From: Adiantum capillus-veneris
Lineage: Eukaryota > Streptophyta > Polypodiopsida > Polypodiales > Pteridaceae
DNA length: 64,000 nucleotides
NCBI GenBank assembly: GCA_014529385.2
Contig: CM043964.1
Span: 103,434,587 to 103,498,586, forward strand
Direction of reading: 5' to 3'
Shown: positions 1-12,626 of the stretch, one piece after another
Layout: each line of letters starts with the position of its first letter
How positions within the stretch are numbered: position 1 is the stretch's first letter
Notes under the pieces: model-generated
The model's database searches: none
The model's input: the letters and a program-made list of their open reading frames with translations, nothing else
What the model was told of the DNA's origin: nothing
Made by a program: the position numbers and the translations under genes

Positions 1-37
1 TTACTATGTTTTCTCTTGCTAGATAGCACATACCGCC

Positions 38-1160
38 ATGGATTTGGACATTGATATGCGCCACACGTTTGATTTTGAAAATCATGCACCAGTTCCACAT
101 GTTGTTGCCCCGTGGTCGGATACTCTCATAGAGGGTACCCGTGCGACACCAGAGACGGATGATGATTATGATTTGCTTAACATGCAAGAGTTTTGTGCAT
201 TTCAACACGCATGACTGTGTTAGAAAATAATATTTCACACTTAAATGAAAATTTCACTAAATTATCAAATCTAGGAGTGCAATATATGCAATAGCAAACC
301 AAGGGCTTTGCTTGCATACATATGCGAGAGCAAGGCTCTAATCTAGGGCAAGGTCCCAATCCAGATTTTGTGCACTCTCTCTCCCCAAAAGAGGTGGATG
401 ACTTTTTTAAAAATACAAAACCACCATTTTTTAGGGGAGAGAAGAGACAATGCAACAAAGATATGGTGAATATATTCCTCAAGCAAATGGGATGGGATTT
501 GCGATACTCCGGATACAATCAAGGCACTACAAACAAGTCTGACGCTAGAAGGCAAGGCCTACAAATGGTGGATGTCTCTCAAGGAGAAGGGCATCGTAGC
601 ACAGACTTGGGCAACCTTTGAGGCTTTATTTAGAAAATAACTTTTGCCCACAAATGAAGCGGACAAACATTGGTTTGCTTGGAATAAGTGTTCTATGTGT
701 CAGAATAAAACATTATTGGAGTATATCTCGCACTATCGTAATGTCATTCTCAAGCTCAAGGGGTTAGATACCTTTCAACAAGTGTGTGGGTTTATTTGTG
801 GGCTGACACAAGAGCTCGAGAAGCATGTCAAGACTCAAGATCACAAGACACTTGAGGAGGTCATAGTGCAAGCGCATATACACGACAATCTCAATGAAAA
901 AACATTGCATAATAGTCATGTGAATGCCACTACACATGCAAATACACGCACACAACATGGCCACAATAAGAAAGTTTATAGTAGCTACATCGAAGGCATC
1001 CAAGAAACCCAAGGGGTCTAGGGGCCATCTATTTAGTGAAGATCTTGAGAAGGCTTAAAAAATATATATATGTTTCACATATTTAGGGAGTGGGCACGGC
1101 AAAAAGAATTGTCCAAAAGGGAAATCTGTTGCCAAAGGAAAAGAGCGAGCAGTGCACATG
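38..1160 (+). pseudogene. gag of Ty3/gypsy family A copy 1 (broken)
   Basis: The gag start is probably the ATG at 38, giving an acidic N-terminal piece (MDLDIDMRHTFDFENHAP...) that stops at about 214. The capsid-like core continues in shifted frames at 322-621 and 644-1021, with motifs such as VDDFF, FFRGEK and YRNVILKLKGLDTFQQV. The same motifs occur at 19140-19780 in copy 2. A degraded zinc-knuckle region follows near 1080-1130. In copy 2 the matching region is a clean C-x2-C-x4-H-x4-C. Gag would form the particle shell of the retrotransposon. At least three frame breaks mean no functional protein. Confidence 0.8.
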
Positions 1161-1163
1161 ATG

Positions 1164-3245
1164 CATATGTTGCCTCTTGAGTCCTGCTCTTGTTTCTCCA
1201 ATGTGGAGGTAACACACACCAAGGTGGTTCACGAATGCTGTATAAGGGACTCCATGTGGCAACCGATGTTTGGTCCACATGAGCTAGTGCATATGCATGG
1301 GTCATTACAAGGGCATAGGGTGTGAATCTTGGTGGACAATGACGCTTTGCACAATTTCATTGATTATAAGTTAGTGAAACTGCTCAAATTTTCACAGACT
1401 CCGAGTTCCCACCATTACAAGGTAGCGATGAACGGCCATGACGTTAAGGTGTGGCACACTCAAGTGAGAGATGTAGCGCTAGAAATTCAAGGATATCACA
1501 CATCCTTGAATTTCCAACTTATGAATATGGAGTGGGAGAATGTGGTTCTTGGTGGAGTGGTTACATAGTTTAAGATCATCACTTGAACTAGCTATGAGCA
1601 CAACAGTTTGATGTTTGAATCCAATGGTGTGCACATGCTGTTGTTGGGAGAGAACGATGTGCTTCCTCACCACTCATATGTACAATAGAGCTTATGAAGC
1701 TCACTTCTCATGATGAAATAGAAGAAGTTATTTTGTGTTACTCCATGTGTTATTTTCTTTCAAATGTTGATAATGTTTCACAAGACAATTTCTCGACGCC
1801 GCACGCTTCTCTCTTTTATTCCATCTATGGCTACTACTCCCTCTCTTGATCAAGCAAATGTTGCTAATAAGTTAAAAGAATTATTAATAGAATATAAAGA
1901 TGTATTTCCAGATGATCTACCACTAGGGTTACTGCCGACATGGGTTTTGTAGCATGGCATATACATGGTTATAGGCAGTAAACCAATAAGTAAACCGCCC
2001 TACAAAATGAGCCTTTCTGAGGCTACCTAGGTGGAACGATAGCTTGTTGGCTATCTCAATAGAGGTTTTATACAACCCAGTTCTTCACCACGAGCTTCTC
2101 CCATCTTATTGGTGAAAAAAGAAGATGGTAATATGCGCATGCACATAAACTATCAGGGATTGAATGCGATTACTGTTAAGAATAAGTACCCATTGCCGTG
2201 AGTGGATGAGTTATTAGATAAGCTTACCCACGCTTACATCTTTATACGACGATCAAGGTATCACCAAGTATAGATTACGCTTGTGGATATACCTAAGACT
2301 ACATTCCGAACACCGTTTGGACATTATGAATTTTTTGTTATATCCTTCAGATTGACCAATGCGCCACTACTTTCATGGCACTTATGGACAATGTCTTGAG
2401 ACCATATTTGGACAAGTTTATTATTGTTTTTCTCGATGACATTCTCGTGTATAGTACCTCTGAGGAAGAGCACTTACAATATCTGAAGCAAGTCTTTGAA
2501 CTGTTACAAGAAAATAAGTTATATGCCAAGGAATCAAAGCGTAATCTTTTAAGGAGGAGATTCACTATTTACGGCATATTATTTCAGATGATGGGTTACA
2601 CATGGATCAATCCAAAGTGGATGCCATTAGGAAGTGGTCCTCTCCCAAAAATCTCGAATAGCTTGATATTTTCTTAGGATTTGCAGGTTTTTGTCGAAGG
2701 TTTGTTAAAAGCTATGCACATATTGTTGTTCTAATGATAGACCAATTGAAAGCCAAAAGGAAAACCTTTCAGCAAGATGAAATTCAACAACAAATTTTAG
2801 ATGCTCTCAAGGACGCATTAGCTACAACCCCTATTTTGACTATTGTAGTCCTTTGAAACCACTCATTTTAGAAACAGATGCTAGTGATTGTGTTATTGAA
2901 GCAGTCCTTCTGCAAGAGGGAAGGCCAATTGCATTTGAAAGCAAGAAGCTTGATTTAGCATAGCAGAACCAATCTGCTTATACAAAAGGAAACTCTATGC
3001 CATAAATGTCTGCTTTGAAGACATGGCAACATTATTTGTATGGGACTCAGTTTGAGATTGTGTTTGACCATGAAAGTATAAAATGATTTACACAACAAAC
3101 AAATTTGAAGAGTCGAAAGGCCAAGTGGGCTAAGATTCTTCAAGAGTATGATGCTAAGGTACGATAGGACAATACAATGTGGTAGCTAAAGCTCTTAGTC
3201 GAATGCCTAAGATCAACTCTCTTCTCTTTATCAAGCTTTGAAGAG
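1164..3245 (+). pseudogene. protease-RT-RNase H of family A copy 1 (broken)
   Basis: Protease remnant at about 1290-1580: an aspartic-type motif decayed to VDNDALHNFI, then a second motif ending VVLGG. RT covers about 1830-2690. The finger region ([17 protein letters not shown]) is followed by a decayed [11 protein letters not shown] at 2130-2165, then by the catalytic FLDDILVYS motif at about 2430-2460 within the open stretch 2375-2677. RNase H lies at about 2840-3210, with an ETDASDCVI-like first aspartate motif and an end resembling the usual ALSR. In-frame stops occur every 100-300 bases. Coding identity is clear, activity is impossible. Confidence 0.8.
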
Positions 3246-3419
3246 AGTTTCTAGAATCTCTCGAGAGCAATTGTGAGCATGATGAGGCATACTCCAAAGT
3301 GTGAAGCCATGTGTAAATGAGGGATCCTTCTCACTCCAATGCTAGTAGTGTCTTTAACCTCCACACTCGGTTCTCCTCTTTCAAGTGATGAGCTGTAGAA
3401 ATGGAAGAATTTTTTCATA

Positions 3420-4495
3420 AATAATGGGTACCTACTCCATAAGGAGAGAGTCTGTGTACCAATAGACACAAACATTCGATGCTAAATTCTTTATGAAAGT
3501 CACGATAGTCCAAGTGCAAGACACCCAAGCATTAAGAAGACTTATACTTTCATGTGACGATAATTTTACTCGCCAAGTTTACATGGCTATATTCAAGGCT
3601 ATGTTTTGCATTTTCAAAATGTCAATAAATAGAGAAAATCATATGAAGGGAAGAGATCTCTTGCATCCATTGGCGATTCCTAATGATAAATAGGAAAGTG
3701 TCTCTATAGATTTCATTGTGGGTTTAACCACTATTCGAGGTCATGACTCGATATGAGTGGTCGTAAACCGGTTGATTAAACTTTGCATGTTTATTTCAAT
3801 TAAGTTAATCAATTAAGACTCCAAAGTTAACTAGGTTATTTATGGACAATGGGTACTAGCTATATGGGTTGCCAAGTAACATGGTGAGTGATCGTGATCC
3901 CGAGTTTAACAATCACTTTTGGTGGGCTATGTTTAAACGATTGGATACGCAACTCAACTTGAGTACTACAACTCATTTTGGGACGAATGGTCAAACAAAA
4001 CGAGTCAAGCAAGTACTAAAGGATATAGTACAAGCATACATGAGAAGATTAACTTCCTATTCTCAAATTTACTTACAATAGTGTTAAGCATAATACAACT
4101 AGTTTTAGTCCTTTCATAATCATGTATGGTTTTCAACCTAGATCAATAATTACAAAGAGATTGGCAACTAAAAAACTCTAACAAATCAAAGACTTTCTCC
4201 AAATCCATATAGACATGCTAAAACTAGCTCGTCAAAATGTACGACAAGCATAGGATCGGTATAAAAAGTACGCTCATGAGAAACATTGATAAATTACCTT
4301 CACAAAAAAAGAGATTTTTTTTGTGTGCCAAACCATTCAAAAAGTTTGAAGCCTAAGCCAACACCTAAAATATGTACAAGATATAGTGGGCCTTTCAAGA
4401 TACTAGAGCGAGTTAGTGACCTACAAACTCTCGTTACCTATACACTCATATTCATCCAATATTTCATGACAGTCGTTTACGTAAAACATTAGTAT
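3420..4495 (+). pseudogene. integrase of family A copy 1 (broken)
   Basis: The first catalytic aspartate motif (VSIDFIVGLT) is readable at about 3709-3740. The second (MVSDRDPEFNNHFW) lies at 3880-3920, inside the open stretch 3869-4081, and is followed by a decayed form of the usual HPQTDGQTE motif (FGTNGQTKRVKQV), in which the catalytic glutamate is replaced by lysine. A C-terminal GPY/F-type motif (RYSGPFKILERV) is at about 4378-4415. This module would insert the cDNA into the host genome. The N-terminal HHCC zinc-binding part is barely recognisable near 3550-3620. Several stops make it a pseudogene. Confidence 0.8.
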
Positions 4496-4545
4496 TCTTA
4501 AGAATAAGAATTCCACTTGTATTTTTGAAAACGAAAATAATTCTC

Positions 4546-4559
4546 AAAGGAGAGAGTAA
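4546..4559 (+). other. polypurine tract of family A copy 1
   Basis: A purine run (AAAGGAGAGAGTAA) sits directly before a TG dinucleotide at 4560, about 55 bp after the last integrase remnant. This is the expected place and form of the plus-strand primer site of an LTR retrotransposon. The second family A copy is cut before this point, so there is no internal comparison. Confidence 0.6.
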
Positions 4560-4940
4560 TGTAAAGCCAAAGGCCAACCTAGGGAATCACATACTTAGAC
4601 CAAAGGCTTGGATTGTTTCAATGGAAGTTGGAGATCCAACAGGAGCTAGTATAAACCTAGATATAGGGTGGTAGGGAGCAAAATCACCAAGTTATTACCT
4701 CATGCTACATACCACGACCCCCTATGTCTCTCAACATTTTGGCAACTTCATGCACTACAAGTATTCATCATCTTTCTTTAATTCCCCACAATGATTCAAC
4801 CTTTTAACCTTCCCCTCTTAGCAAGAGCATTGTTGATATCATCAATGTTTCCATTCCATCAAACGAGTCACCCAAATAGAAAATTAAGGCCACATCAAAA
4901 AAAAAAAAAACTGTAGCATTTAGACCTAGGTCCACAATAT
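4560..4940 (+). repeat. probable start of 3' LTR, family A copy 1
   Basis: Sequence beginning TGTAAAGCC follows the polypurine tract and holds no ORF. The LTR end could not be located: no second LTR copy is in the window and no PBS-like neighbour marks it. A run of A at about 4896-4909 lies near the chosen limit. The right border is therefore arbitrary. Confidence 0.4.
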
Positions 4941-6318
4941 GAATGCCTTACAACCACCTCCTTTATTAAAAAATATCCATCATTCCGCAAGTTCTCTCCC
5001 TATTCCTCTTCTGTCAATATCAACCAATCATAAATTTCTTGCTTTTTCAAGAAGAGCCAATGCCCTTTGGGTAAGCCACCACCATTCTTGCTATCTAATT
5101 TTTGGAGCAAGAGCACATGTTAATGGGGTGGATACCATCTTTATATTGGGACCTAGCCACTTACTAACTTCTCTACACCATACCCTTATAAAAGATTGAT
5201 TGTCCTGAAAATTTGCAAAGGATATCTAGTCACACATTTGCAGACATTTCAAAACCCAACCATCAATTTTTTTTCTCCTTTTCACTGCAAATTTTTGCTC
5301 TTCCTTTGTAAAATCATTAGTCATAGTAAATGATTTCTCCTATCGGCATTAATTGTGAGTTTGAACTAAACATTGAGACACAGTTGACAATCTTTGTAAA
5401 AACTTCAATACGGTAACAAACTTTCCATTGCCACCTATAATACTAACTAAATAGAGATATAGGGGGGCTCATCTCTTAAATAGATACCGTCTATCCAATT
5501 CAACTTACTAAATGCAAAACAAGGATTTCGCAAACGTTCTGATATTGTTACTTATGTTCATTTAGAGCAAGATATGGTTGGTAGCATGTTGGTATGTCCA
5601 TTCTACCTTCTCAAACTTCAATCTTGGAACCAAGTATTACCAAAGATTAGCATTTGCTAGTTATAAATCTTCATTATGTTTGGAGAATAACAATCAGACA
5701 CAACAGATACTAACAACGTACGAGAGCAGTAGAGGTGATCTAGAGCGTGTTTAAGGCTGATTGCTCGTTTATATCTTGGAAGCTGCTGCCAATGGCAGGA
5801 TTAAGAGGCACGAGTAAAATAAATACCCAAGTCAGTACTGAAAATACCCAAATGAGAAAGCGTATTGATGTACATTACCAATGGGTTGCGTCTCTACCAA
5901 CAGCCACCCAGCAAAATTCATTGTCCTTCAGTACCATCTTCAACAGGAAAGGACCCCTTTACAAAATCTGCTACTTCACCTTTCTCACACTAAACTCAAT
6001 ACTTCAGTTTCCCGAAGCTTGTCATGCTTGGATGGAGAAGCATTGAAAAGATACTCATTCATAGCCAGGTTTCTCGCCAAGCGTCTCTAGAGTATTGCAA
6101 ATTGAAATGAATATAAAGCTTACGCAACTTCAAGAATATAATGAAAGCTCATTACTTATAGTTCCTCATGCAAGGATGGAGAAGCATTGGAAGAGAAGTT
6201 CTTAATCCACAGACAATGCAGAAGACAATCAAAATTGAAGCAGAATTGCTAAATCCTTGTGAAGGTGGTGTAAAAATACACCATTAGAAACTATAGCCAA
6301 AGCAGCAGCCCCAAGAAC
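4941..6318. other. non-coding stretch left of histone H3
   Basis: No protein domain, RNA gene or clear repeat was recognised. Short open frames at 4939-5199 and 5747-6090 have no familiar motifs and a composition typical of chance. The part closest to 6318 is probably the 3' untranslated region of the histone gene. It contains two related short stretches (about 6030-6050 and 6172-6195) sharing the words GGATGGAGAAGCATTG, which may be an old local duplication. Confidence 0.5.
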
Positions 6319-6747
<429 letters not shown>

Positions 6748-6828
6748 TCAAAAGAGAGAAGCGATGAGCGGGGTGAAGATTGTAGACTCCAGCGTCAGTT
6801 TTGAATTTAAGTTCACGGCGCCTCATTT

Positions 6829-6865
6829 GATCCAACGCTCCTGCTTCCGAGTTCCTCATCCGACG
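6829..6865 (-). promoter_or_regulatory. two nonamer-like plant histone promoter motifs
   Basis: The plus strand reads GATCCAACG at 6829-6837 and CATCCGACG at 6857-6865. Each differs by one base from the plant histone nonamer CATCCAACG, which is known from replication-dependent histone promoters. They lie 100-136 bp upstream of the H3 start codon, in reverse orientation relative to the gene. This placement suggests S-phase expression. I did not find a clear octamer (CGCGGATC). A GCGTCA at about 6792-6797 is only a weak relative of the hexamer ACGTCA. Confidence 0.5.
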
Positions 6866-6898
6866 GCCAGATTTCAACTATCCGTGAGCTTGCTCCTC

Positions 6899-6903
6899 AT
6901 TGG
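6899..6903 (-). promoter_or_regulatory. CCAAT box upstream of histone H3
   Basis: CCAAT on the minus strand, about 170 bp upstream of the H3 start codon and just beyond the nonamer-like motifs. Single five-base match, so support comes only from position. Confidence 0.35.
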
Positions 6904-6913
6904 CCAGCAATGA

Positions 6914-9093
6914 TAACACCAACTGCCTATGGTCGGTAAGAGCTGGGTCTCGCCAGGGCTCATGGGGTCGCACCACTATGGGCTACAAGGTCAACTCGTC
7001 AAAATAGAAAGAACAAGACTTAGTGTTTTCCTCACCATTTCATCAAACAACAACTCCCTACGAGCTACGAGAGGACTTCCTAGACTTCACCCTCATATCA
7101 GCTTAAACCCGACCTTTTTGAAAGTACTAATAGAGTAGCATTGTTAGATAAGTCTACCTTAGGGCTAGGTCACCTCGGCAACGCTTTCCTTCTTTCTACG
7201 AGCATTGTCAATTCCCATGTGGATTACCCAAGGTAAGCTTCCTAACATGGTTACAATCAAATCACTAGTCAACCACTTTTTAAAAAACGACAATAAAAAC
7301 GTAAGTAGCGTGAACGACAAGCCAACCGTCGCTACAAACCAAAAAATGACAAACAACTTCATGGATTTTCCTAGAAAATGAAGGTGAATGAATGTGAAAA
7401 GATGTTTGACTCTAATTAAGGGCACTAGGTAGAACATTGGTTCTAGCACCCATGCGACCTAGTCCTTAGTTTTGGGAAAAACTTTATTTATAGAAGATAC
7501 TACCGGGGTAACCCCACTCTCCAAAGTCCCCATGCCTAAGTGTGCCCAAAATGGAGTTGCTCAGAGGATGAATTGTGTGATTTAAAAGGAGAGTATACAT
7601 TATGTTGTCTCATGCTCATGCTAAGTTGTCATTTAGTTTTTGTGTTGAAGCTATGAAGACTACAATTCATCTACTAACATAATATGGCGGAAGGGGGAGC
7701 CCTTTACACGTGTCGCAATCTGCGATCTGAAGGCTAAAGTCCAAAACTAAAAAAAGCCCCTTTGCATGCGAAAGAGGGAGTTCATAATTGTATTGTCTTA
7801 TTTGTGAAGAGGATATCTATATCCTTGAGTAGATTTGGCTTGTGTGAAGAGTATCTTTGGTCTATTTCTCTCCATTTGCATGAAAACATCCAATTTAATG
7901 TCTTGGAGACTCAAATTCTTTGGGAGAACCTTAGCATCTCTTAAAAGTTCTAGTAAAAAATTCAATTCCATCCATGTCAAAGAGCAGAATTCTCAGCCCT
8001 ACTTGGATTTACCCCAAGCATACAATTGCATGCCAAGAGAGATCAATCTCCTCTTCTCCTCCTTGAATCCGCTTATCCCATGTTGAAGTTCTCTTCTTGG
8101 CGTGCAAATATTCTTGAATGCAAACTTGGGAAATCCTCTCCTGCGTGAATCTTTGCAATGAATTTTCCAAATCCATATATGCATACATGAGAGAAAATTA
8201 TCTAAGTCTATCAAATATAATCATATGATTGTGTATAGTCCTCTCAAAGGGGTTACTCTATACTTCTAATGAGTGATCAATGCATGTGAAGACAAGTGCA
8301 CAATTTTCATTATTTTAGCAGTCATGCAATCATAAATTCCTTTTCCATGATGAGAATTTTAATTACTATTCCTTGGATACACATAATTCACCTAAGTTTT
8401 CCATATATGAATTCTAAGTACCCCATAGAGGTCCTAGGATGCATTATTGATCCAATATGTTTCTTTGTGTGTTAGACTTAGCATGGAGTTCTTTAAGGTT
8501 TGGGAGAAATAAACATAGGATCGACACATGTGAGGTTGTTAGAGAAGAGGAAGGGATGTAATAGTGAGATCCTTTGAAAGTATCGTCTACACTAATAGTA
8601 GAAGTCCAATAATAGCTCCCAGTTCCTTCTACACTATTTTCTAACCAAACTCTTTTTTCATGGACTACTCTCCCTTTTTACACTCCAACTTGCGTACATA
8701 CTCTTAAAATCAAAAAAAATTCCTTTTTGGACTAATTTAGCCTCCTCCTCTTTAGACTTTAAGAAATCAGCCTAAGTGGCTTTCAACTTTAGAGCTCAAT
8801 CATTGGTTGTTTCCCTCCTTAGTGTAGTTTGCGTCCTCCTTGCTGGATAGAAAATCATAGTTCGAGGTTCATTTCTAGATTTTTTTGACCTCGATATAAT
8901 AAGAAATGTTGTCTTAAGGTCATCTTCGGGGCATTTTGATTTGGAAAAGACCCTTTTTTGGACCGTAAGTAACATTTGACAACATCTTATGCTTGTTGGT
9001 CCATACATGGAGAAATGGAGTAAATGGAGTCGACCGAAACATGGAGCTCACCTTGGAAAAACTTGGATAGTGGCATGATTGCTCTATATAAAG
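6914..9093. other. gene-free stretch
   Basis: No protein family or RNA gene recognised. A hydrophobic open frame at 7165-7449 (minus) and others at 7762-8214 and 8796-9008 lack known motifs and neighbours that would support them. The sequence is AT-rich with mixed decayed repeats. I see no LTR, terminal repeat or target duplication that would define an element here. Confidence 0.4.
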
Positions 9094-9738
9094 TGTTGGT
9101 AGGATATTGGCATTAAAACTTATTCTTTACTTAGTTTATAGAATAACATTCAATGAGGAAACAAAAGAATGATTTCATCATGCTTCTACATGCGCACACA
9201 AAGTGCACATGCACACAAACACACACACACACACACACACACTCACTCACACACAGGCACACACCAAAGGTAGCTCAAAATTAGATTCCCTAATGGAACA
9301 ATCTCCTCACATGTCTACTATTTTAATGGGCCCTTGCTTGCTATCCCCCCTCCCTTTAAACCTCATGCTTGTAAAGACATAGAGAAGGAAAGAACTTAAG
9401 CTCTTGCAAGCAGGTGTGCACACACCCACACAACCAAGAGAGCACACAATGAAGATGGAGGCCCAAAGCTTCTTCTTTACTACTTAGAATGATGATAAGG
9501 TCTACAAAATATAATTAAGAAATACAACATAATAAGGACTTTGTACAATAGTAAATGTGAAACCGCTAGTGATTGAACTAGTAGGAGAACTGGTCATCAC
9601 TCTCGATTGGTAGATCACATCACTGAAGTCAAGTTGTAGTATCCTTGGCGATGATCCTCATGTTGGCTACCCTTTGTCAAAAAAATGTAGGCAAGAATTC
9701 TAGTAGGCATACCATAAGTTGAGCCTAATATCTCAACA
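9094..9738 (-). repeat. 3' LTR of copia fragment
   Basis: The 645-bp segment starts TGTTG and ends CAACA on the plus strand, a 5-bp terminal inverted repeat of the form usual for LTRs. It directly follows a G-rich polypurine tract and the decayed RNase H end. It contains an AC microsatellite at about 9219-9256. The left border rests on the terminal TGTTG alone. Confidence 0.6.
9219..9256. repeat. AC microsatellite
   Basis: Alternating AC run with small interruptions, inside the copia LTR. Similar CA/TG runs recur across the window (12505, 13697, 14220, 35930, 36240, 44940). Confidence 0.8.
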
Positions 9739-9752
9739 ATCCCCCCGAGCTC
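9739..9752 (-). other. polypurine tract of copia fragment
   Basis: On the minus strand the bases before the LTR read GAGCTCGGGGGGAT, the typical plus-strand primer of plant copia elements, abutting the LTR start TGTTGAGATA. Confidence 0.65.
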
Positions 9753-11290
9753 AATACCATCTCACATACTCCAAGCATTGCTCAAAAGTGCCTCGACCAT
9801 GAAGATGTCTCCAATTTGCTCATTCTTCCTCATCGAGCTAAGATCATGTCTTTGATAAAGTGGAGTGCACCTCAATGTGTCTTGTCCTCATGTAGAACAT
9901 TGGATTCCGTGCCATGTATGCTACCAAGGTTGTCATTGCAAATTATAAACAACCTCTATACATATACACCCAACTCACCAAGTAGCATCTACAGCCATGC
10001 TACCTCACATGTTGTCACTGCAGCACCCTTGTATTCAATCTTTGTCCTCAATAAAGCAATCATGGGTCACTGCTTATTTTTCTACTCCATGTGATATTAG
10101 CACTCCCAAGTGAGAACATGAACCCACTGGTAGATTGTCAATCATATATACTTGCAACCCAGTTTGCATCTATGAAACCATAAAGCCAAACCTCCATGTC
10201 AAAATCACAAGAGTGATGCCCCTCCATGCCAGCAACATTGCATAATCCAATGTAGCACTAACATAACACAATTTTCACCTCACTTCATCCAAATGTGGCT
10301 TCCTATGAAGCTACATAAACTAGATCCCAAGCCCAACCATGTAACTCAAATCTTATTGTGAAAGTGTCAAGTAGATTAGACTACCCACAATCTTCCTCTA
10401 CATGGTGGCATTCTCAAGCATGTCACTCAAATCAGCTTTCACCTTCAAATTTTGATATAAGGACATAGCAAGAGGCTTACAATCAATCATACCATACTTT
10501 GACAACATATTCAATGCAAATTGCCTTTATGAAAAGCATATGCCTTCTTCAATTGAATGCCCAAAAAAGAGCGATGACTCTCCCAAGTCTTTCATGTCAA
10601 ACCCTTTCGTTGAAACTCTTTACATACTTTATTTTAGCCTTATGATTCGCACCAACAATCAAATCATGCACGTAAATGCATATGATCGCAATACATGTCT
10701 CATTCTCATGCACCTACAAAGAGCAATTTGGATCACCCATACAAAAACTAGTGGTAAGCAAATAAGCTACAAATCTCTCATGACAAGCTCTAGGTGCTTG
10801 CTTCAATCGATAAAGTGCTTTCCCTTAGCTACATACATACTCGGGATGTTTCATATCCTCATATTTCTGTGGATGCTCCATATATACCTTTTATTGCAAG
10901 TCATCATGTAAGAGTGTATTCTTCATATCCATAATGTGAAACCACACCTCTTGTTGTAGTCAATGCAACAATGATATGGATTGTAGCCATATTATCCATA
11001 GGTCCAAATGTCTCCTCATAATCAATGCCATAAGTTTGTGGACATCCTTTGCTACCAATCTAAAGTTGTATTTGCTCATTGAACCATTCGTGTAATGTGT
11101 TTCACCTTGTAAACCCATTTACATCTGATCACATTCTTTATTTTTGGCAATGGTGCAAAATCCCATGTCTCATTGACATCAAGAGAATCCATCTCCTCAT
11201 CTATAGCTTCCTTGTCAAAACCTATAAAAATGCTTAAAGACCTCACACACACACACATGGTGTTGGCCATACTATACTATACTTGAGGTG
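9753..11290 (-). pseudogene. copia RT and RNase H (broken)
   Basis: The minus strand encodes, with stops and frame changes, the copia RT start (EAIDEEMDSLDVNETW, then CKWVYKVKH, at 11076-11220) and the downstream motif ALYRLKQAPRA near 10800. Next comes GFDMKDLGE...FFGHSIEEG at about 10540-10600, then a decayed version of the RNase H region (YGFIDANW, STSGFMFSLG, ITWSRK) between about 10050 and 10190. The end resembles the copia C-terminus (RHIEVHSTLSK) at about 9860-9880. Order and motifs identify a Ty1/copia polymerase. Many stops exclude function. Confidence 0.8.
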
Positions 11291-12180
11291 TATACTTCTC
11301 CCAAGAGAAGAGCATCCACAAACCACTTTGAGATCAATAGGATTTATGAGGTAATCAAGTGTTGTTATGCAAAATTTTCCTTGGGTACTATGCAACAATG
11401 CTAAGTCTCTCTTTATGTTAGAATCTCTATTAATTACACACCTTTTTTTCTAAATAAGAGTGAGTAAGCTTATCATGTTCAATCGATTATGCACGATTAA
11501 TCTTCATTGGATAGTTAGGAATGATAATTAATATCTCATTATGCATAATGCATCAATAATTATCAATTAAGCAATATACATAATTGCAATTGAATTAATT
11601 ATTAATAGCAATAATTTTGACAAGTAGAAATTAATTGAACTATAGTTTAGAAGTAAAGTTAAAAGTGTGTTCTCTATTTCACGATTAAGAGACATGCACC
11701 ATCAAATTTTTTGTCAACTTTTAGCCACACTTAATTTTTGGGCTATTAAAATAGAGGTAAATTACTTTTGTGAGAATTTATAGTTAAATTTAATTTCTCC
11801 AATCCTCTAAGATATTGAGAAGGTCATTGGTATAGTTATGCTACCCTATTTTACTCTTTATGTTAATTTGGGAATTCCTAAGATAAGAATCTACATTGAT
11901 TATTTGAATAAAACCATTAAAAGTGAAACCCTTGTAATCAAAGGTTGATCTTAACTTACAAAAATCACATAGTTTTTGGAAAAAGTTTAAATCGTCTAGT
12001 TTGACCATTTTTTATGAGAGAATTTGATAGCCTTAGGGGTGTAGGTACATTAAAATGTACATATTATTAGTCATTGTTAGTATTAAACCCTACCTTGTAT
12101 GACTATTCATTTCATAATGAAAAAGATTTTAGCATGTCAACTACTCACTTCTAATTTGGGTATCCATGCAACCAATGCAC

Positions 12181-12183
<3 letters not shown>
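11291..12183. other. AT-rich gene-free stretch
   Basis: No domain, RNA gene or terminal repeat recognised. The part 11450-11960 is very AT-rich with no open frame of note. It may be decayed transposon or ordinary spacer. Confidence 0.4.
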
Positions 12184-12221
<38 letters not shown>

Positions 12222-12239
12222 CCCCCCCCCCCCCCCCCC
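12184..12239. repeat. compound (TC)n-(C)n microsatellite
   Basis: About 18 TC units run straight into about 20 cytosines. The junction is abrupt. On the other strand this is a GA tract next to a G tract. The exact counts may be affected by sequencing error. Confidence 0.85.
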
Positions 12240-12436
12240 AACTGAGCCATTTCAAACTTTCCCTCTTATACCCTGATGTGCTATCCCTGCACAGGGCAAT
12301 CTCGTAAACAACCCCAACTCTCTACTTGGACACTTTGGCATTCTCCACAGGCAATCGGACACTCTACTAACTCTCTACTTGGCAATCTACAAACATGAGT
12401 TTTTGAAAGGTAAGCCTTTTGAAGCCTATTTGCACC

Positions 12437-12626
12437 ATTGGATAAATTGTGTGTATTTAAGTGTGTACAAATTATGTTTGCATGCACCATTGTTAATGTG
12501 TGAATGTGTGTGTGTGTGTGTGTGTGTACTTAATTGGATACATTGTGTGTATTTAAGTGTGTACAAATTATGTTTGCATGCACCATTGTTAATGTGTGAA
12601 TGTGTATGTGTGTGTGTGTGTACTTA
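12437..12626. repeat. tandem duplication of a 96-bp unit with a TG tract
   Basis: Two adjacent units, 12437-12532 (96 bp) and 12533-12626 (94 bp), are nearly identical. Each runs from ATTGGATA through GCATGCACCATTG to a TG microsatellite and TACTTA. The small difference in length comes from the TG run. Confidence 0.9.

Larger units (their letters stand above)
1..4940 (+). mobile_element. Ty3/gypsy retrotransposon, family A copy 1 (decayed, 5' end outside window)
   Basis: Remnants of gag, protease, reverse transcriptase, RNase H and integrase follow each other in the Ty3/gypsy order on the plus strand. They end at a polypurine tract (4546-4559) followed by a TG dinucleotide that should start the 3' LTR. 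Frequent stops and frameshifts break every domain. A second copy of the same family lies at 19044-21970 and is close enough to guide the reading of this one. The 5' LTR and PBS lie left of the window. The right end of the 3' LTR could not be fixed, so 4940 is only a working limit. Confidence 0.85.
9094..11290 (-). mobile_element. Ty1/copia retrotransposon fragment
   Basis: Minus-strand remnant with RT, RNase H, polypurine tract and one LTR in the copia order. The RT part begins near 11270 and the LTR ends the element at 9094. The upstream gag, protease and integrase modules and the 5' LTR were not found to the right, so the copy is truncated at about 11290. Without the second LTR a target duplication cannot be checked. 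Confidence 0.8.

Noticed and set aside
7165-7449. Hydrophobic minus-strand open frame that could be a membrane protein
   Set aside because: Hydrophobic frames arise easily from T-rich DNA. No signal, motif or neighbouring evidence.
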